Of a stretch of 64,000 nt of DNA, positions 1-8,117 are shown in pieces. Source of the DNA: Streptomyces indicus. GTDB lineage: Bacteria; Actinomycetota; Actinomycetes; Streptomycetales; Streptomycetaceae. A program made the translations under genes and the position numbers. Below the pieces are notes generated by a model. It saw nothing but the letters and a program-made list of their open reading frames with translations. It was not told the DNA's origin and ran no database searches. Position 1 is the stretch's first letter. Each line of letters begins with the position of its first letter. Location: NCBI RefSeq assembly GCF_900100315.1, contig NZ_FNFF01000001.1:1054001-1118000 (forward strand), given 5' to 3'.

Positions 1-1
1 T

Positions 2-160
2 CAGGTCCTCTCGGGCAGCATGTCTGCCACCCCGTCCCCGACGGCAGGCCGAGCGGGACCGCCGTACACGAAGCGGCGCCGGCGGCTGCTTGCCCAACCG
101 GCCGACGCCTACCCAGGGAACGTACTGACAGAACTGCTCCTTCGGGTGCGCTCCGAGTAG
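2..160 (+). CDS. 3' end of an unidentified gene (5' end outside the window)
   Basis: This frame is open from the left edge to a TAG at 158-160 and gives 52 residues ending in LLLRVRSE. About four fifths of its codons end in G or C, as in the real genes nearby, and the other forward frame that stays open is less biased. A run of four arginines is followed by a short hydrophobic helix-like stretch. I recognise no family and assign no function. It could be a chance open frame, since only 159 bases are visible. Confidence 0.4.
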   Translation, partial: QVLSGSMSATPSPTAGRAGPPYTKRRRRLLAQPADAYPGNVLTELLLRVRSE

Positions 161-244
161 TCCGGCCGCTGATCCGCCAAACCTGTTTCGCCGACTGAGC
201 ACCGGAGAAACGCAGAAATCCGGACCGGACCGGGCGCGCCCCGT

Positions 245-793
245 TCAGAGGCGCCCGCCGGTCCAGCGGGCGACCGGGCCGCGGCGGCCGCGCTCGGCCC
301 GGCGCCCCACGGCGTAGGACCCGGCGCTCACCGCGGTGACGCCGAGGGCCGCGCCCGCGGCGATCAGCTTGCGGTTCTTCAGTACGGTCCAGGCGGTGAG
401 CGCCACGGCACCCGCCTGCCCCACGGCCGAGGTAACCGCCTTGCGGCCGCTCTCGATGCCCTTGAGTGCTGTGCTCGCGCCCTTCCCCGCGGCCCCGGCC
501 GTCTCCTCCGCCGCCTGTCCGGCCTTGCGCGCGGCCGCTCCGGTGGCACGGCCCGCCGACTCGGCGGCCGCACCCGTCGCACGGCCTGCCGCCTCGGCCG
601 CTTCCGCCGCCGCGCCGCCCTTGGCGCGGGCGCTCCCCTTGGCCTTCTCCGTGGCCTCGGCGGTCTTCGCCTCCGCCGCGGCCTGCGTCTGCTTCGTGGC
701 CTCTGTGGCCTTCGTGGCCGCGCGGCCGGTGCCCGTCCTGCCGGTCCGCTTGCCCTGTGTGCTGCTGCCCGGTTCTCCGTTGTCATGCGTCAT
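245..793 (-). CDS. Alanine-rich LEA-like protein with one C-terminal membrane segment
   Basis: The 182-residue protein starts at the ATG of MTHDNGEPG; the open frame continues far upstream but only as the shadow of the divergent gene. Residues about 20-110 are nearly all Ala, Gly, Thr, Lys, Glu and Arg, with repeated elements such as AGRATGAAA and AGQAAEETAGAAGK. These predict a charged amphipathic helix like those of LEA or apolipoprotein-like stress proteins. A hydrophobic segment near residues 145-165 (LIAAGAALGVTAVSAGSYAV) is followed by an Arg-rich tail, suggesting a single membrane anchor. The helix could coat membranes under desiccation or osmotic stress, which would suit the stressosome operon nearby, but that is inference from composition alone. 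Confidence 0.72.
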   Translation of the reverse strand: MTHDNGEPGSSTQGKRTGRTGTGRAATKATEATKQTQAAAEAKTAEATEKAKGSARAKGGAAAEAAEAAGRATGAAAESAGRATGAAARKAGQAAEETAGAAGKGASTALKGIESGRKAVTSAVGQAGAVALTAWTVLKNRKLIAAGAALGVTAVSAGSYAVGRRAERGRRGPVARWTGGRL

Positions 794-976
794 GCGGTTG
801 CGGTTAGCCCGATCTTCGCCGGACAAACACAGGGTGAAGATCACGGCGGCCGGAACCCGCGCACCGGTACGTCCTCGGTCCCGGCACCCCACATGACACG
901 CGGCCGGCCGGGCACTCGCGTGGAGCGGCCGTCGGCGGTGGTGCCCGCGGCGCACGACGGCCGAGGAGGCGGGGAC

Positions 977-2653
977 ATGACCGGTCGGGCACACGAGGCT
1001 TCCGGCAGCGGCTCGTGGACGTCCGGGGGCGGCGCCCACGGCATCTGGGAGTTCGACGCACGGGGAGAGATCGACGCCGGGGAACGTGACCGGCTGATCG
1101 CCGCTCTGCGCGAGGAGGATCCGCGCGACGTGGTGGTCCTGGCCCACGACTGGCACAACGACCGTGCGCTGGCGGCCCGGTTCGACGAGCTCTTCGCGCA
1201 GCTGCTGCGGGCCGAAGTGCCCGGCGCCGCACCGACGTTCGTCGGCGTGCGCTGGCCGGTGATGCGGTTTCCGGACGAGTCGGCGCCGCATGTCCCCGAG
1301 GAGACGCGCCGCAGCGCGCGCGCCGCGCTCCCCGCTCTGGACGAGGCGACGGCACGGGCCCTCGCGGCGGCGTACCCGGAGAGCACCGAGGCGGTGGAGC
1401 GGCTGTGCGACCTGCTCGCCCGCCGGCCCGCCGCCCATCCCGCCCTGGACGACTTCGGCTCCGAGCTGCGCCGTATGGCCGAACTGCCGCTGACCGACGC
1501 CCGCGCGGAGTTCGCGACGGACGCCGAGGGCGACGCGCTGCCGCAGCACGACCCGGTGATCCTGTTCGACGACACCGCCGCCGTGTGCGGGGAGTTCGCG
1601 ACCGCGCTCGACGAGGCGCACGAGGCGGTGGAGGCGGACCGGCGCCGTCCGGAACGCACCGAGGAGCAGGAGGAACCGGCCGGAGGGCAGGTCTCGCACC
1701 ACGGCACGCTCGCCGAGTCCGCGGTGCTCGGACCACGCGCCGCTGATCCGCCGAGCCCGCGGCTTCAGGAGCCGGGGCCGACCCAGACGGCCGGCGGATT
1801 CGGCTCGGACCGCTACGAAACGGACTACGCCGACCTGTGGCGCGGGGCGCACGAACTGCTGCGCCAGGTCGCCGGGCACACCTTCCGGCGGCGGGCGGGA
1901 GTGGTGGGCGCCTACGGGCTCGCTCCGGTCCTCGGCCTGCTGGCCCAGGCGCTCCCGCAGGCCCGTATCCACTTGGTGGGGCACGGGTTCGGGGCGCGCC
2001 TTGTGGCCTTCGCCGTGCGCTGTCAGCCCGAGGGTTCGCGTACGGTCTCCTCGCTGGTGCTGCTCCAAGGCGCCCTGTCCCACTTCGCGTTCGCCGACCA
2101 CATGCCCCACCAGATGCGCGGCAGCGGAGTCCTGGCCGACTGCGAGCACCGGATGTCCGGGCCCATCGTGTGCTGCTACTCGCACTACGATCTGGAACTG
2201 GCGCTGATGCATCCGCTGGCCACCCGCATGGTCGGCGACTCGGCCTCCATCGTCGGCCTCGACCGCAAGTGGGGCGCGCTCGGCCACGACGGCGCCCAGG
2301 CCGCGGCGTCGTTCACCGCCACCACGCTGGACGAGGTGCTGCGGCACGGGATGGGCGACCGGCGGTGCCTCAACGTCGATGTCTCCGCCGTGGTCCGTGA
2401 GGGCGACGCGCCGGCCGGCGCACACCACGACGTCCTGCGTCCCGAACTGGCCCGTCTGGTCGCGCTGTCGGCCGGTCTCCTCGGGGAAGTCCGAAGCGGC
2501 GTAGAGGAACGGAACGGCGTAGAGGAATGGAACGGCGGGGAGGAGCGCGACGGCGGGGAGGGGCAGGGCGACGGAGAGGGACACCCTCGCCCGGCCGCGC
2601 GGTCCGGCGGCCGTACGAACGGATCCTCGTCCGATGCGCGTGGCGGGGAGTGA
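977..2653 (+). CDS. Alpha/beta-hydrolase-like protein lacking the nucleophile serine
   Basis: The start is the ATG at 977 behind a purine-rich GAGGAGGCGGGG; 192 upstream bases are also open in frame but have no comparable ribosome site. The 558-residue product has an N-terminal region with VVVLAHDWHNDRALA, typical of an alpha/beta-hydrolase oxyanion strand, a charged linker, and IHLVGHGFGARLVAFA where the nucleophile elbow should be. The elbow reads GHGFG, with Gly337 in place of the usual Ser, so classical ester hydrolysis is unlikely. Near the C terminus (2498-2569) four 18-bp units encode a degenerate GVEERN-type hexapeptide repeat. The protein may be a pseudo-hydrolase with a binding or scaffold role; its partner is unknown. 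Confidence 0.78.
   Translation: MTGRAHEASGSGSWTSGGGAHGIWEFDARGEIDAGERDRLIAALREEDPRDVVVLAHDWHNDRALAARFDELFAQLLRAEVPGAAPTFVGVRWPVMRFPDESAPHVPEETRRSARAALPALDEATARALAAAYPESTEAVERLCDLLARRPAAHPALDDFGSELRRMAELPLTDARAEFATDAEGDALPQHDPVILFDDTAAVCGEFATALDEAHEAVEADRRRPERTEEQEEPAGGQVSHHGTLAESAVLGPRAADPPSPRLQEPGPTQTAGGFGSDRYETDYADLWRGAHELLRQVAGHTFRRRAGVVGAYGLAPVLGLLAQALPQARIHLVGHGFGARLVAFAVRCQPEGSRTVSSLVLLQGALSHFAFADHMPHQMRGSGVLADCEHRMSGPIVCCYSHYDLELALMHPLATRMVGDSASIVGLDRKWGALGHDGAQAAASFTATTLDEVLRHGMGDRRCLNVDVSAVVREGDAPAGAHHDVLRPELARLVALSAGLLGEVRSGVEERNGVEEWNGGEERDGGEGQGDGEGHPRPAARSGGRTNGSSSDARGGE
2498..2569 (+). repeat. Four in-frame 18-bp tandem units in a coding region
   Basis: Units begin at 2498, 2516, 2534 and 2552, with a partial fifth. 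They encode GVEERN, GVEEWN, GGEERD and GGEGQG near the C terminus of the hydrolase-like protein. The copies have diverged, so the array is not brand new. Confidence 0.8.
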
Positions 2654-2790
2654 CTCCCGTCACGTCGGGCACGCGTTCTCCAATGGTGCTTGCCGCCCAC
2701 GGTCCGACGCGCCCGCACGGCAGGGCAGGGCACCAGGCACGGCGTCCGCCATACGACGGCAAGACGCCACGCGCCGCACGAGATGACCGC

Positions 2791-2838
2791 GACGCACAAC
2801 AGGACCGACGCACAACAGGACCGACGCACACCTGCAAG
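2791..2838 (+). repeat. Three 16-bp direct repeats in a 5' leader
   Basis: The unit gacgcacaacaggacc occurs at 2791-2806 and 2807-2822, and a diverged third copy at 2823-2838. They lie just before the AAGGAAAGGAG ribosome site of the ATPase gene at 2853. The tract is poor in T. It may be a binding array or a slippage product. Confidence 0.75.
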
Positions 2839-2852
2839 GAAAGGAGCCGGGC

Positions 2853-3305
2853 ATGCACCGGCGTACCGGCCGGACCGACCTGTCCTCCGGGGCTGCGGCG
2901 CCGCCCTCCTCGGCCGCGGAGGCACGGAGCAGGATCCGGCGGCTGTTGAGCAGCCGTCTCGGCCGCAGTGACGATGATCTGTGCAAGGACGTCCGGGTCA
3001 CCGACATCCTCCTGGTGACCTCCGAACTCTGCAGCAACGCCCTGGCCCACGGCGGCGGGATCGCGGCGTTCCGGGCGCGGTTCGAGGAGGGCGGTCTGGC
3101 CCTGGACGTGGCCGACCACTCCTTCCGGCTGCCCGTGACACGGGCGGAGTCCTCACCGCACCTGGCGCCGGGGGGTTACGGCTGGCGTCTGATCCACCGC
3201 CTGGCCGGCCGGGCGAGCGTGACGCTGTGCTCGGACGGCAAGGTGGTCAGCGTGTGGATGCCGCTGCGCAGGCCGCCCGCCGAGAGCCTGGAGGCCTCCG
3301 CCTGA
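2853..3305 (+). CDS. RsbW-type ATP-binding regulatory protein (anti-sigma-factor kinase family)
   Basis: The 150-residue protein is a single HATPase domain of the anti-sigma kinase type. The N-box reads TSELCSNALAHGG, the G1 region is reduced to LDVADHS, and the G2-like loop is APGGYGWRLIHRLA. The start ATG follows AAGGAAAGGAG. Streptomyces carry dozens of such kinases, which phosphorylate STAS antagonists or bind sigma factors. It sits 217 bp before the rsbR-type operon on the same strand but is not overlapped with it. The loss of the DxGxG residues in G1 suggests weak or altered ATP binding. No sigma factor gene is adjacent, so its target is unknown. Confidence 0.85.
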   Translation: MHRRTGRTDLSSGAAAPPSSAAEARSRIRRLLSSRLGRSDDDLCKDVRVTDILLVTSELCSNALAHGGGIAAFRARFEEGGLALDVADHSFRLPVTRAESSPHLAPGGYGWRLIHRLAGRASVTLCSDGKVVSVWMPLRRPPAESLEASA

Positions 3306-3421
3306 GCGGCACCCCGGCCTCGTAGACCTCTTACTCCTCCCAGACCTCGTACACCAGGAGCCTCACCCACCCCGGCGACCCGTCGGATACACGTGCGCCG
3401 CACATCACATCACCTCGCCAG

Positions 3422-3446
3422 GCATCACCTCTTTCCATCGGGGTAA
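3422..3446 (+). promoter_or_regulatory. Sigma-B-like promoter upstream of the rsb operon
   Basis: GCAT at 3422-3425, a 15-base spacer, then GGGTAA at 3441-3446. The Streptomyces sigma-B-family consensus is GNNT-N14-16-GGGTAY, so only the last base differs. It lies 77 bp before the first start codon. The promoter is inferred from sequence only. Confidence 0.5.
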
Positions 3447-3522
3447 TCGCAGCACCGGAATTCCGCCGGGATCTTCGCTTCGAGGCCACCGTGCGGGACG
3501 GAACCGCCGTCGAACACGAGAG

Positions 3523-4419
3523 GTGTATGTGAGTCCGCGGGAAGACGCCACCAGGCAGCGTCTGCACGACGTGCTCTGCGAGCGCGAGAAGGAGATCGCC
3601 GACCGCTGGGTCGGTCTGCAGCTCGAGCAGACCGATGCGAACGAGCTCGACGCGAGCGACCTGCACACCGAGGCCGCCCAGTTGATCTCGGCGCTCACCG
3701 CGGGGCTCGCGGGGGACACACCGGTGCACCGGCTGGTCGTCTCGCAGGGTGAACTGCGGAGCTGCGTCATGGAGTTGTCGCTGCACCGCGCCCGCGCCGG
3801 CGCCTCCCCCACCGACACCTCGCTCGCCGTGCTCTCCCTGAAGCAGGCCCTGCTCGAAGCGGTGCAGCACACCACCCGGGACACCGCGGAGCTGTTCGCG
3901 GCGGCGGTGCTGATCAACCGGCTGCTCGACGCGGCCGGTGCGCTCTCCTTCGAGACGTACGTGGAAGGCCGCGAGGAGATCATCCAGCGGCAGAGCCGGC
4001 AGCTGCTCGAAGTGTCCACGCCCGTGGTGCGGTTGTGGCGCCATGTGCTCGCGGTGCCGCTGATCGGCACCCTCGACACCACGCGCACCCAAGTGGTCAT
4101 GGAGAGCGTGCTCCAGGCGATCCAGGACCACGAGGCGCAGGTGGCGATCATCGACATCACCGGGGTGCCCGCGGTGGACACCGCCGTCGCGCAGCATCTG
4201 ATGCACACCGTCAACGCCGTACGCCTGATGGGCGCGGACTGTGTCATCAGCGGGATCCGCCCGCCGATCGCGCAGACCATCGCGCAGCTCGGCATCGACC
4301 TGTCGACCATCCTCACCAAGGCGACGCTGGCCGACGCCCTGGCCGCGGCGATCCAGCTCACGGACGAGCCGACGCTTGCCACCGGTGGCGCCACCGACCC
4401 CGCGGCGGCTTCCCGGTGA
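3523..4419 (+). CDS. RsbR-like STAS-domain stressosome scaffold protein
   Basis: The 298-residue protein has an N-terminal helical region (about 1-150) in the position of the non-haem-globin sensor domain of RsbR, and a C-terminal STAS domain (about 170-285). STAS motifs include VAIIDITGVPAVDTAVAQHL and ISGIRPPIAQTI. The threonines in VDTAV and IAQTI match the two that RsbT phosphorylates in Bacillus RsbRA. In the family, RsbR and RsbS form the 1.8-MDa stressosome that holds the RsbT kinase until stress. The start is GTG at 3523, or possibly the GTG at 3529. Its stop overlaps the next start (GTGA), so the operon is translationally coupled. Confidence 0.88.
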   Translation: MYVSPREDATRQRLHDVLCEREKEIADRWVGLQLEQTDANELDASDLHTEAAQLISALTAGLAGDTPVHRLVVSQGELRSCVMELSLHRARAGASPTDTSLAVLSLKQALLEAVQHTTRDTAELFAAAVLINRLLDAAGALSFETYVEGREEIIQRQSRQLLEVSTPVVRLWRHVLAVPLIGTLDTTRTQVVMESVLQAIQDHEAQVAIIDITGVPAVDTAVAQHLMHTVNAVRLMGADCVISGIRPPIAQTIAQLGIDLSTILTKATLADALAAAIQLTDEPTLATGGATDPAAASR

Positions 4420-4826
4420 ACGGCCCGCGGCCGTCGGCCGTACCCATCCTGCGCCTCGGCGACGTCCTGGTCACCGGGCTCCTCAACGAGCTCGACGACA
4501 CCTCCGCCCTCGCCTTCACCGACGAGCTCACCGAGCGTATCGCCGCGGAGGGCGCGCGGGGCGTCCTGATCGACATCTCGCGCCTTGAGATCATCGACTC
4601 GTTCGTGGCCCGCACGCTGACCGAACTCACCACCATGGCCCGCCTGTTGGGCGCGCGGGTGCTCGTCGCGGGCATGCGCCCCGCCGTGGCCATCACGCTG
4701 GTGGAGCTGGGCCTCGAACTGAAGGGTGTGGAGACCGCGCTCAACGCGGAGCAGGGCATGTCGGCCCTGGGCTGGAGTCAGGTGCACCAGCCACCGGGAG
4801 GGGTCCCGTATGACGCTCTACGATGA
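4416..4826 (+). CDS. rsbS: RsbS-like single-domain STAS protein
   Basis: The 136-residue protein starts at a GTG overlapping the stop of the RsbR-like gene. It is one STAS domain: VPILRLGDVLVTGL, then GVLIDISRLEIIDSFVARTL and VLVAGMRPAVAITLVELG. The serine in IIDSF matches the residue of Bacillus RsbS that RsbT phosphorylates. RsbS is the negative arm of the stressosome core: unphosphorylated it captures RsbT, phosphorylated it releases it. Order, size and overlap with the RsbT gene match the rsbR-S-T module of other bacteria. Confidence 0.88.
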   Translation: MNGPRPSAVPILRLGDVLVTGLLNELDDTSALAFTDELTERIAAEGARGVLIDISRLEIIDSFVARTLTELTTMARLLGARVLVAGMRPAVAITLVELGLELKGVETALNAEQGMSALGWSQVHQPPGGVPYDALR

Positions 4827-5301
4827 GGAGTTCAGCGCCCGTCGACGGCTCACGCTGCGCGGACACGCCAGCGCGCCCGGCGGTACGCGGACGGCGCAAC
4901 CGGTGCACGCCACCCACGCGGTGCGCAGCGAACAGGACCTGCTGTCCGTGCGGCACGCCGTACGCGCGGCCACCGTCGAGGCCGGTTTCGCCCTGGTGGA
5001 CCAGACCCGGATCGTCACGGCGGCCAGTGAGCTCGCGCGCAACGCGTATGTGCACGGCGGGGGCGGTTCCCTGACCATCGAGGTGCTCGGGCACGGGCCG
5101 CGGCGCGGGGTCCGCCTTACGGTGCGGGACCAGGGTCCCGGCATCCCCGACGTGGACAAGGCCCTCACCGACGGCTGGACGACCGGCAGCGGACTCGGCC
5201 ACGGCCTGGGCGGGGCACGGCGGTTGATGCACGAGTTCACGATCGACACGGCCGTGGACCGGGGCACCACGGTGACCGCGATCCGCTGGAACGACCGGTG
5301 A
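4810..5301 (+). CDS. rsbT: RsbT-like serine/threonine kinase
   Basis: The 163-residue protein starts at the ATG of MTLYDEEF, 17 bp inside the RsbS gene and preceded by GGGAGGGG. The HATPase motifs are intact: N-box TAASELARNAYVHGG, G1 VRDQGPGIPD, G2 GSGLGHGLGGARRLMHEF. RsbT switches between phosphorylating RsbR/RsbS in the stressosome and activating an RsbU-type phosphatase after release. A roughly 35-residue N-terminal extension precedes the usual RsbT start. Both the partner STAS proteins and a candidate RsbU target are encoded in the same operon. Confidence 0.88.
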   Translation: MTLYDEEFSARRRLTLRGHASAPGGTRTAQPVHATHAVRSEQDLLSVRHAVRAATVEAGFALVDQTRIVTAASELARNAYVHGGGGSLTIEVLGHGPRRGVRLTVRDQGPGIPDVDKALTDGWTTGSGLGHGLGGARRLMHEFTIDTAVDRGTTVTAIRWNDR

Positions 5302-6320
5302 GCGCCGTGGCCGCCGACACCACGGCGCACATCCGCATCGACCACCACAGCGCGGTCCATGTGGCGGCGAACGCGGCACGCAGCTCGGCCGTGGCCTGCG
5401 GGCTGCCGGGCCCGCTGCCGGAGCGGGCCGCGGTGCTCGCCAGCGAGCTCGCCACCAACGTGGTCAAGCACGCCAGGGACGGCGCGCTCTACATCCAGCC
5501 CGTACCGCACGGGACCGGCGTCCAGATCATCGCGGTCGACCGCGGTCCCGGGATGGCCGATCCGGCCCGGTGCATGGACGACGGCTACACCAGTACCGGC
5601 TCGCTCGGCTCCGGGCTCGGCGCCGTCCGCCGCATGGCGGGCACGTTCACGATCCGCTCGCAGGTCGGCCGGGGCACGCTGGCCTGCGCCGAGGTGACCG
5701 CGCCCGGCGCGCCCGCCGTGCCCGGCCCCCCGATCGGTGCCCTGTGCCTGCCCGCGGAGGGCGAGCAGGAGTGCGGGGACTCGTGGGCCGTCGCGGAGAC
5801 CGGGGAGGGCCGCTGCGTCGCGCTGGTCGACGGGCTCGGCCACGGACACGCCGCCGCACAGGCCGCGCAGGCCGCCGTGCGCGCCTTCCGTACGTCGGCC
5901 GCGCGGCCGCTGCCGGAGGTGCTGCGTACGATGCACCGCGCCCTGCGGCATACGCGCGGTGCGGCGGTGGCGCTCGGGCGGCTGCGGCCCGCGGGGCTGG
6001 AGTACTGCGCCATCGGCAACGTACGGGCCGCGCTGACCAGCCCCGACGGGACCGTGCGCCGTCTGGCCGGGCGGCCCGGCGTGGTCGGCTGGAACCTGCC
6101 CGAGCCGTACGTGGAGCAGCTCGCCACACCGACGGGCAGCTCCCTGGTCGTGCACAGCGACGGCATAGGCGACCCCTGGGCCCACCAGCCGCCGCCCGCG
6201 CTGCTGCGTCTGCCCGCGCCGCTGCTCGCCGCGTCCCTGGTCCACGGCCACCGGCTGCGGCGGGACGACGCGACGGTCGTGGTCACCGGGACGGCACGGC
6301 CGGACGCACCGCACCCATGA
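5298..6320 (+). CDS. HATPase-PP2C fusion phosphatase (RsbX-like)
   Basis: This 340-residue protein joins two domains. Residues about 1-135 form an anti-sigma-kinase HATPase (SELATNVVKHA; VDRGPGMADP; GSLGSGLGAVRRM). Residues about 150-335 form a short SpoIIE/RsbX-type PP2C phosphatase with VALVDGLGHGHAAAQAA and SLVVHSDGIGDPW carrying the metal-binding Asp residues. RsbX dephosphorylates RsbR and RsbS and resets the stressosome; fusing it to an ATPase could couple reset to ATP or to a STAS partner. The GTG start overlaps the RsbT stop. The fused form is common in Streptomyces, but its exact substrate here is inferred from position. Confidence 0.85.
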   Translation: MSAVAADTTAHIRIDHHSAVHVAANAARSSAVACGLPGPLPERAAVLASELATNVVKHARDGALYIQPVPHGTGVQIIAVDRGPGMADPARCMDDGYTSTGSLGSGLGAVRRMAGTFTIRSQVGRGTLACAEVTAPGAPAVPGPPIGALCLPAEGEQECGDSWAVAETGEGRCVALVDGLGHGHAAAQAAQAAVRAFRTSAARPLPEVLRTMHRALRHTRGAAVALGRLRPAGLEYCAIGNVRAALTSPDGTVRRLAGRPGVVGWNLPEPYVEQLATPTGSSLVVHSDGIGDPWAHQPPPALLRLPAPLLAASLVHGHRLRRDDATVVVTGTARPDAPHP

Positions 6321-7720
6321 GTCACGCCGCACGCGAGGAGCGCTCCATGATGCCGAGGTACGACGGGGGACACTCGGTGATCCCGCACGGGACCACGCAC
6401 CGGACCCTGTCCTGCCTGCGGGACACCCTGATGCAGCTGACCGAGGAGCTGCGGCTGCCCGCGGACCTGCGGGCGCGGCTGCTGCACTCGGTGTCGGCCG
6501 TGGCCGCCGCCGAACTCGACGCGGGCCGCCAGGTCTCGCTCCAGGTGGCCGCGGAGCCGGCCGCGGACGGCGGACCGCCCCAGCTGGTCTTCCACCTGCA
6601 CACCCCGTTCGCGCCGCGCGCCCCCGCTCTGGCCGGACTCCCGCTCCCCGCCGAGCGGTTGGGCGGCGAACTGACGATCTGGCGCGTGCCCTCGCAGCCC
6701 GCGGCCGCCGCGTCCGGAGGGCTCTGCGCGCAGTCCGCGATCCCCGTTCAGGCCGAAGGCTCGGCGCGCCCTGCGTCCGTGGTCGAGCAGCTCGAGCAGG
6801 AGCTGCGTGCGGCCCGCGAGCGGGCGGACCGGCTCGCCGCCGAACACGAGCGTCTGTCCCGCGAGTTGAGCGAGACGAACAGCGGGGTGCTCGCCCTGTA
6901 CGTGCAGTTGGAGGAGCGGGACGAGCAACTGCGCAGCGCCCACGGCCGGGTGCTGCGCGAGCTGGAGGACGCCCTGCGCCCGCCGCCCGTGCAGGTGGCG
7001 GGGCTCGAGATGGCCGTGCACTACGCGCCCGCCGATCCGCACGCCCCGACCGGGGGCGACCTCTACGACTGGTTCGAGCTGCCCGACGGCACGATCCACA
7101 TCACCGTCGTCGACGCCCTGGGGCACGGGGTCACCAGCACCCGCGGCGCCCTCGACGTCACCCATGCCGTCCGCACGCTGGCCCTCGAAGGGCACCCGCT
7201 GGGCTCCATCGTGGCCCGCACGGACGAGATCCTGCTGCCGCTGGACCAGGAGTTGATGTCCACGGTGCTCCTGGCGCGCATCGATCCCGCCGACGGACGC
7301 GTGGCCGTGGCCAACGGCAGCCACCCGCCCCCGCTGATCGTGCGCACCGACGGCGGCACCGCGCTGATCGAGGCCCGGGGCCGCGGCATCGGCTACCCCC
7401 TGGCCGGCAGCGAGGACGTCCTGCACGAACGGCTGCTCCCCGGCGACCTTTTGGTGCTCTACACGGACGGGCTGACCGAGAGCCGGCGCGATCCGATCGA
7501 GGGCGAGGCCCGCCTCAAGGCCTGCGCGGCCGAACTGCGGCACCACCCCATAGAGGAGATCCCCGGCGCGCTCGCGGCCCGGCTGCACACCCGCATCCTG
7601 CACGCCGACGACACGGTCGCGCTCGCGGTACGCCGTACGGACTCCGGACCGGCACCCCGCCGTGGACACCCCGACCAAGCGGACCGCCGTACGCACCCCG
7701 ACCAAGGTGAATCACCGTGA
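6317..7720 (+). CDS. RsbU-like PP2C/SpoIIE phosphatase with coiled coil
   Basis: The 467-residue protein starts at an ATG overlapping the preceding stop (ATGA). Residues about 20-130 form an alpha/beta region, about 155-220 a coiled coil (QLEQELRAARERADRLAAEH and following), and about 225-440 a PP2C domain with GGDLYDWFELPDG, VVDALGHGV and LVLYTDGLTESR. These Asp residues bind the two Mn/Mg ions. In the Rsb pathway RsbU is activated by RsbT and dephosphorylates the RsbV antagonist, which is the next gene here. The C terminus carries a short HPDQ duplication. It is the likely output phosphatase of the stressosome. Confidence 0.86.
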   Translation: MSHAAREERSMMPRYDGGHSVIPHGTTHRTLSCLRDTLMQLTEELRLPADLRARLLHSVSAVAAAELDAGRQVSLQVAAEPAADGGPPQLVFHLHTPFAPRAPALAGLPLPAERLGGELTIWRVPSQPAAAASGGLCAQSAIPVQAEGSARPASVVEQLEQELRAARERADRLAAEHERLSRELSETNSGVLALYVQLEERDEQLRSAHGRVLRELEDALRPPPVQVAGLEMAVHYAPADPHAPTGGDLYDWFELPDGTIHITVVDALGHGVTSTRGALDVTHAVRTLALEGHPLGSIVARTDEILLPLDQELMSTVLLARIDPADGRVAVANGSHPPPLIVRTDGGTALIEARGRGIGYPLAGSEDVLHERLLPGDLLVLYTDGLTESRRDPIEGEARLKACAAELRHHPIEEIPGALAARLHTRILHADDTVALAVRRTDSGPAPRRGHPDQADRRTHPDQGESP

Positions 7721-8070
7721 TACAGCCACGCCCGCTCACCGTCGACCATACGTCCGACCGCCGGGGCACCCTGCTCACCCTGTGCGGAGAGCTCGACTAC
7801 GAGGCCACCGGGTGCGTGCAGGAGGCCCTGCGGCATGTGCGGCTCTCCGCCGGGGAGCGGCTGGTCCTCGATCTGTCCGCGGTCACCTTCTGCGACTCCA
7901 ACGGCGTCACGCTGCTCGTCGGCGCCCACCGCACCGCCCGCGCACAGGACGCGGACCTCGCCGTCACAGGGCTGCTGCCGCCGGTGGCGAAGGTGCTGCG
8001 GATCACCGGGCTCGACACGGTGCTCGCCGTGTACGGGACGCCGGAGGAGGCGTTCGCCGACGTGCCGTGA
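7717..8070 (+). CDS. RsbV-like STAS anti-sigma-factor antagonist
   Basis: The 117-residue protein has one STAS domain with TLCGELDYEATG, LVLDLSAVTFCDSNGVTLLV and LAVTGLLPPVAKVLRITGLD. The serine in FCDSNG is the conserved phosphorylation site. Dephosphorylated RsbV binds an RsbW-type kinase and frees its sigma factor; the neighbouring RsbU-like phosphatase would supply that form. The GTG start overlaps the previous stop. No sigma or anti-sigma gene follows, so the controlled sigma factor must be encoded elsewhere, unless the ATPase at 2853 is the partner kinase. Confidence 0.88.
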   Translation: MIQPRPLTVDHTSDRRGTLLTLCGELDYEATGCVQEALRHVRLSAGERLVLDLSAVTFCDSNGVTLLVGAHRTARAQDADLAVTGLLPPVAKVLRITGLDTVLAVYGTPEEAFADVP

Positions 8071-8102
8071 GGCTCGGACCGGCGTGCCGTAAGGCTCGGA
8101 CC
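8061..8102 (+). repeat. 20-bp direct repeat spanning a stop codon
   Basis: Copies at 8061-8080 and 8083-8102 (period 22) differ at one base. The first holds the TGA of the RsbV gene; the second has TAA at that place. The repeat fills the short gap before the convergent macrodomain gene. Confidence 0.85.
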
Positions 8103-8117
8103 GTCCGGCCGTACAGC

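Noticed and set aside
161..244. Short intergenic stretch after the left-edge partial gene
   Set aside because: No hairpin, promoter or coding signal stands out.
785..976. In-frame upstream extension of the hydrolase-like gene
   Set aside because: The open frame continues, but the strong ribosome site is at the ATG at 977 and the extension overlaps the divergent gene's leader.
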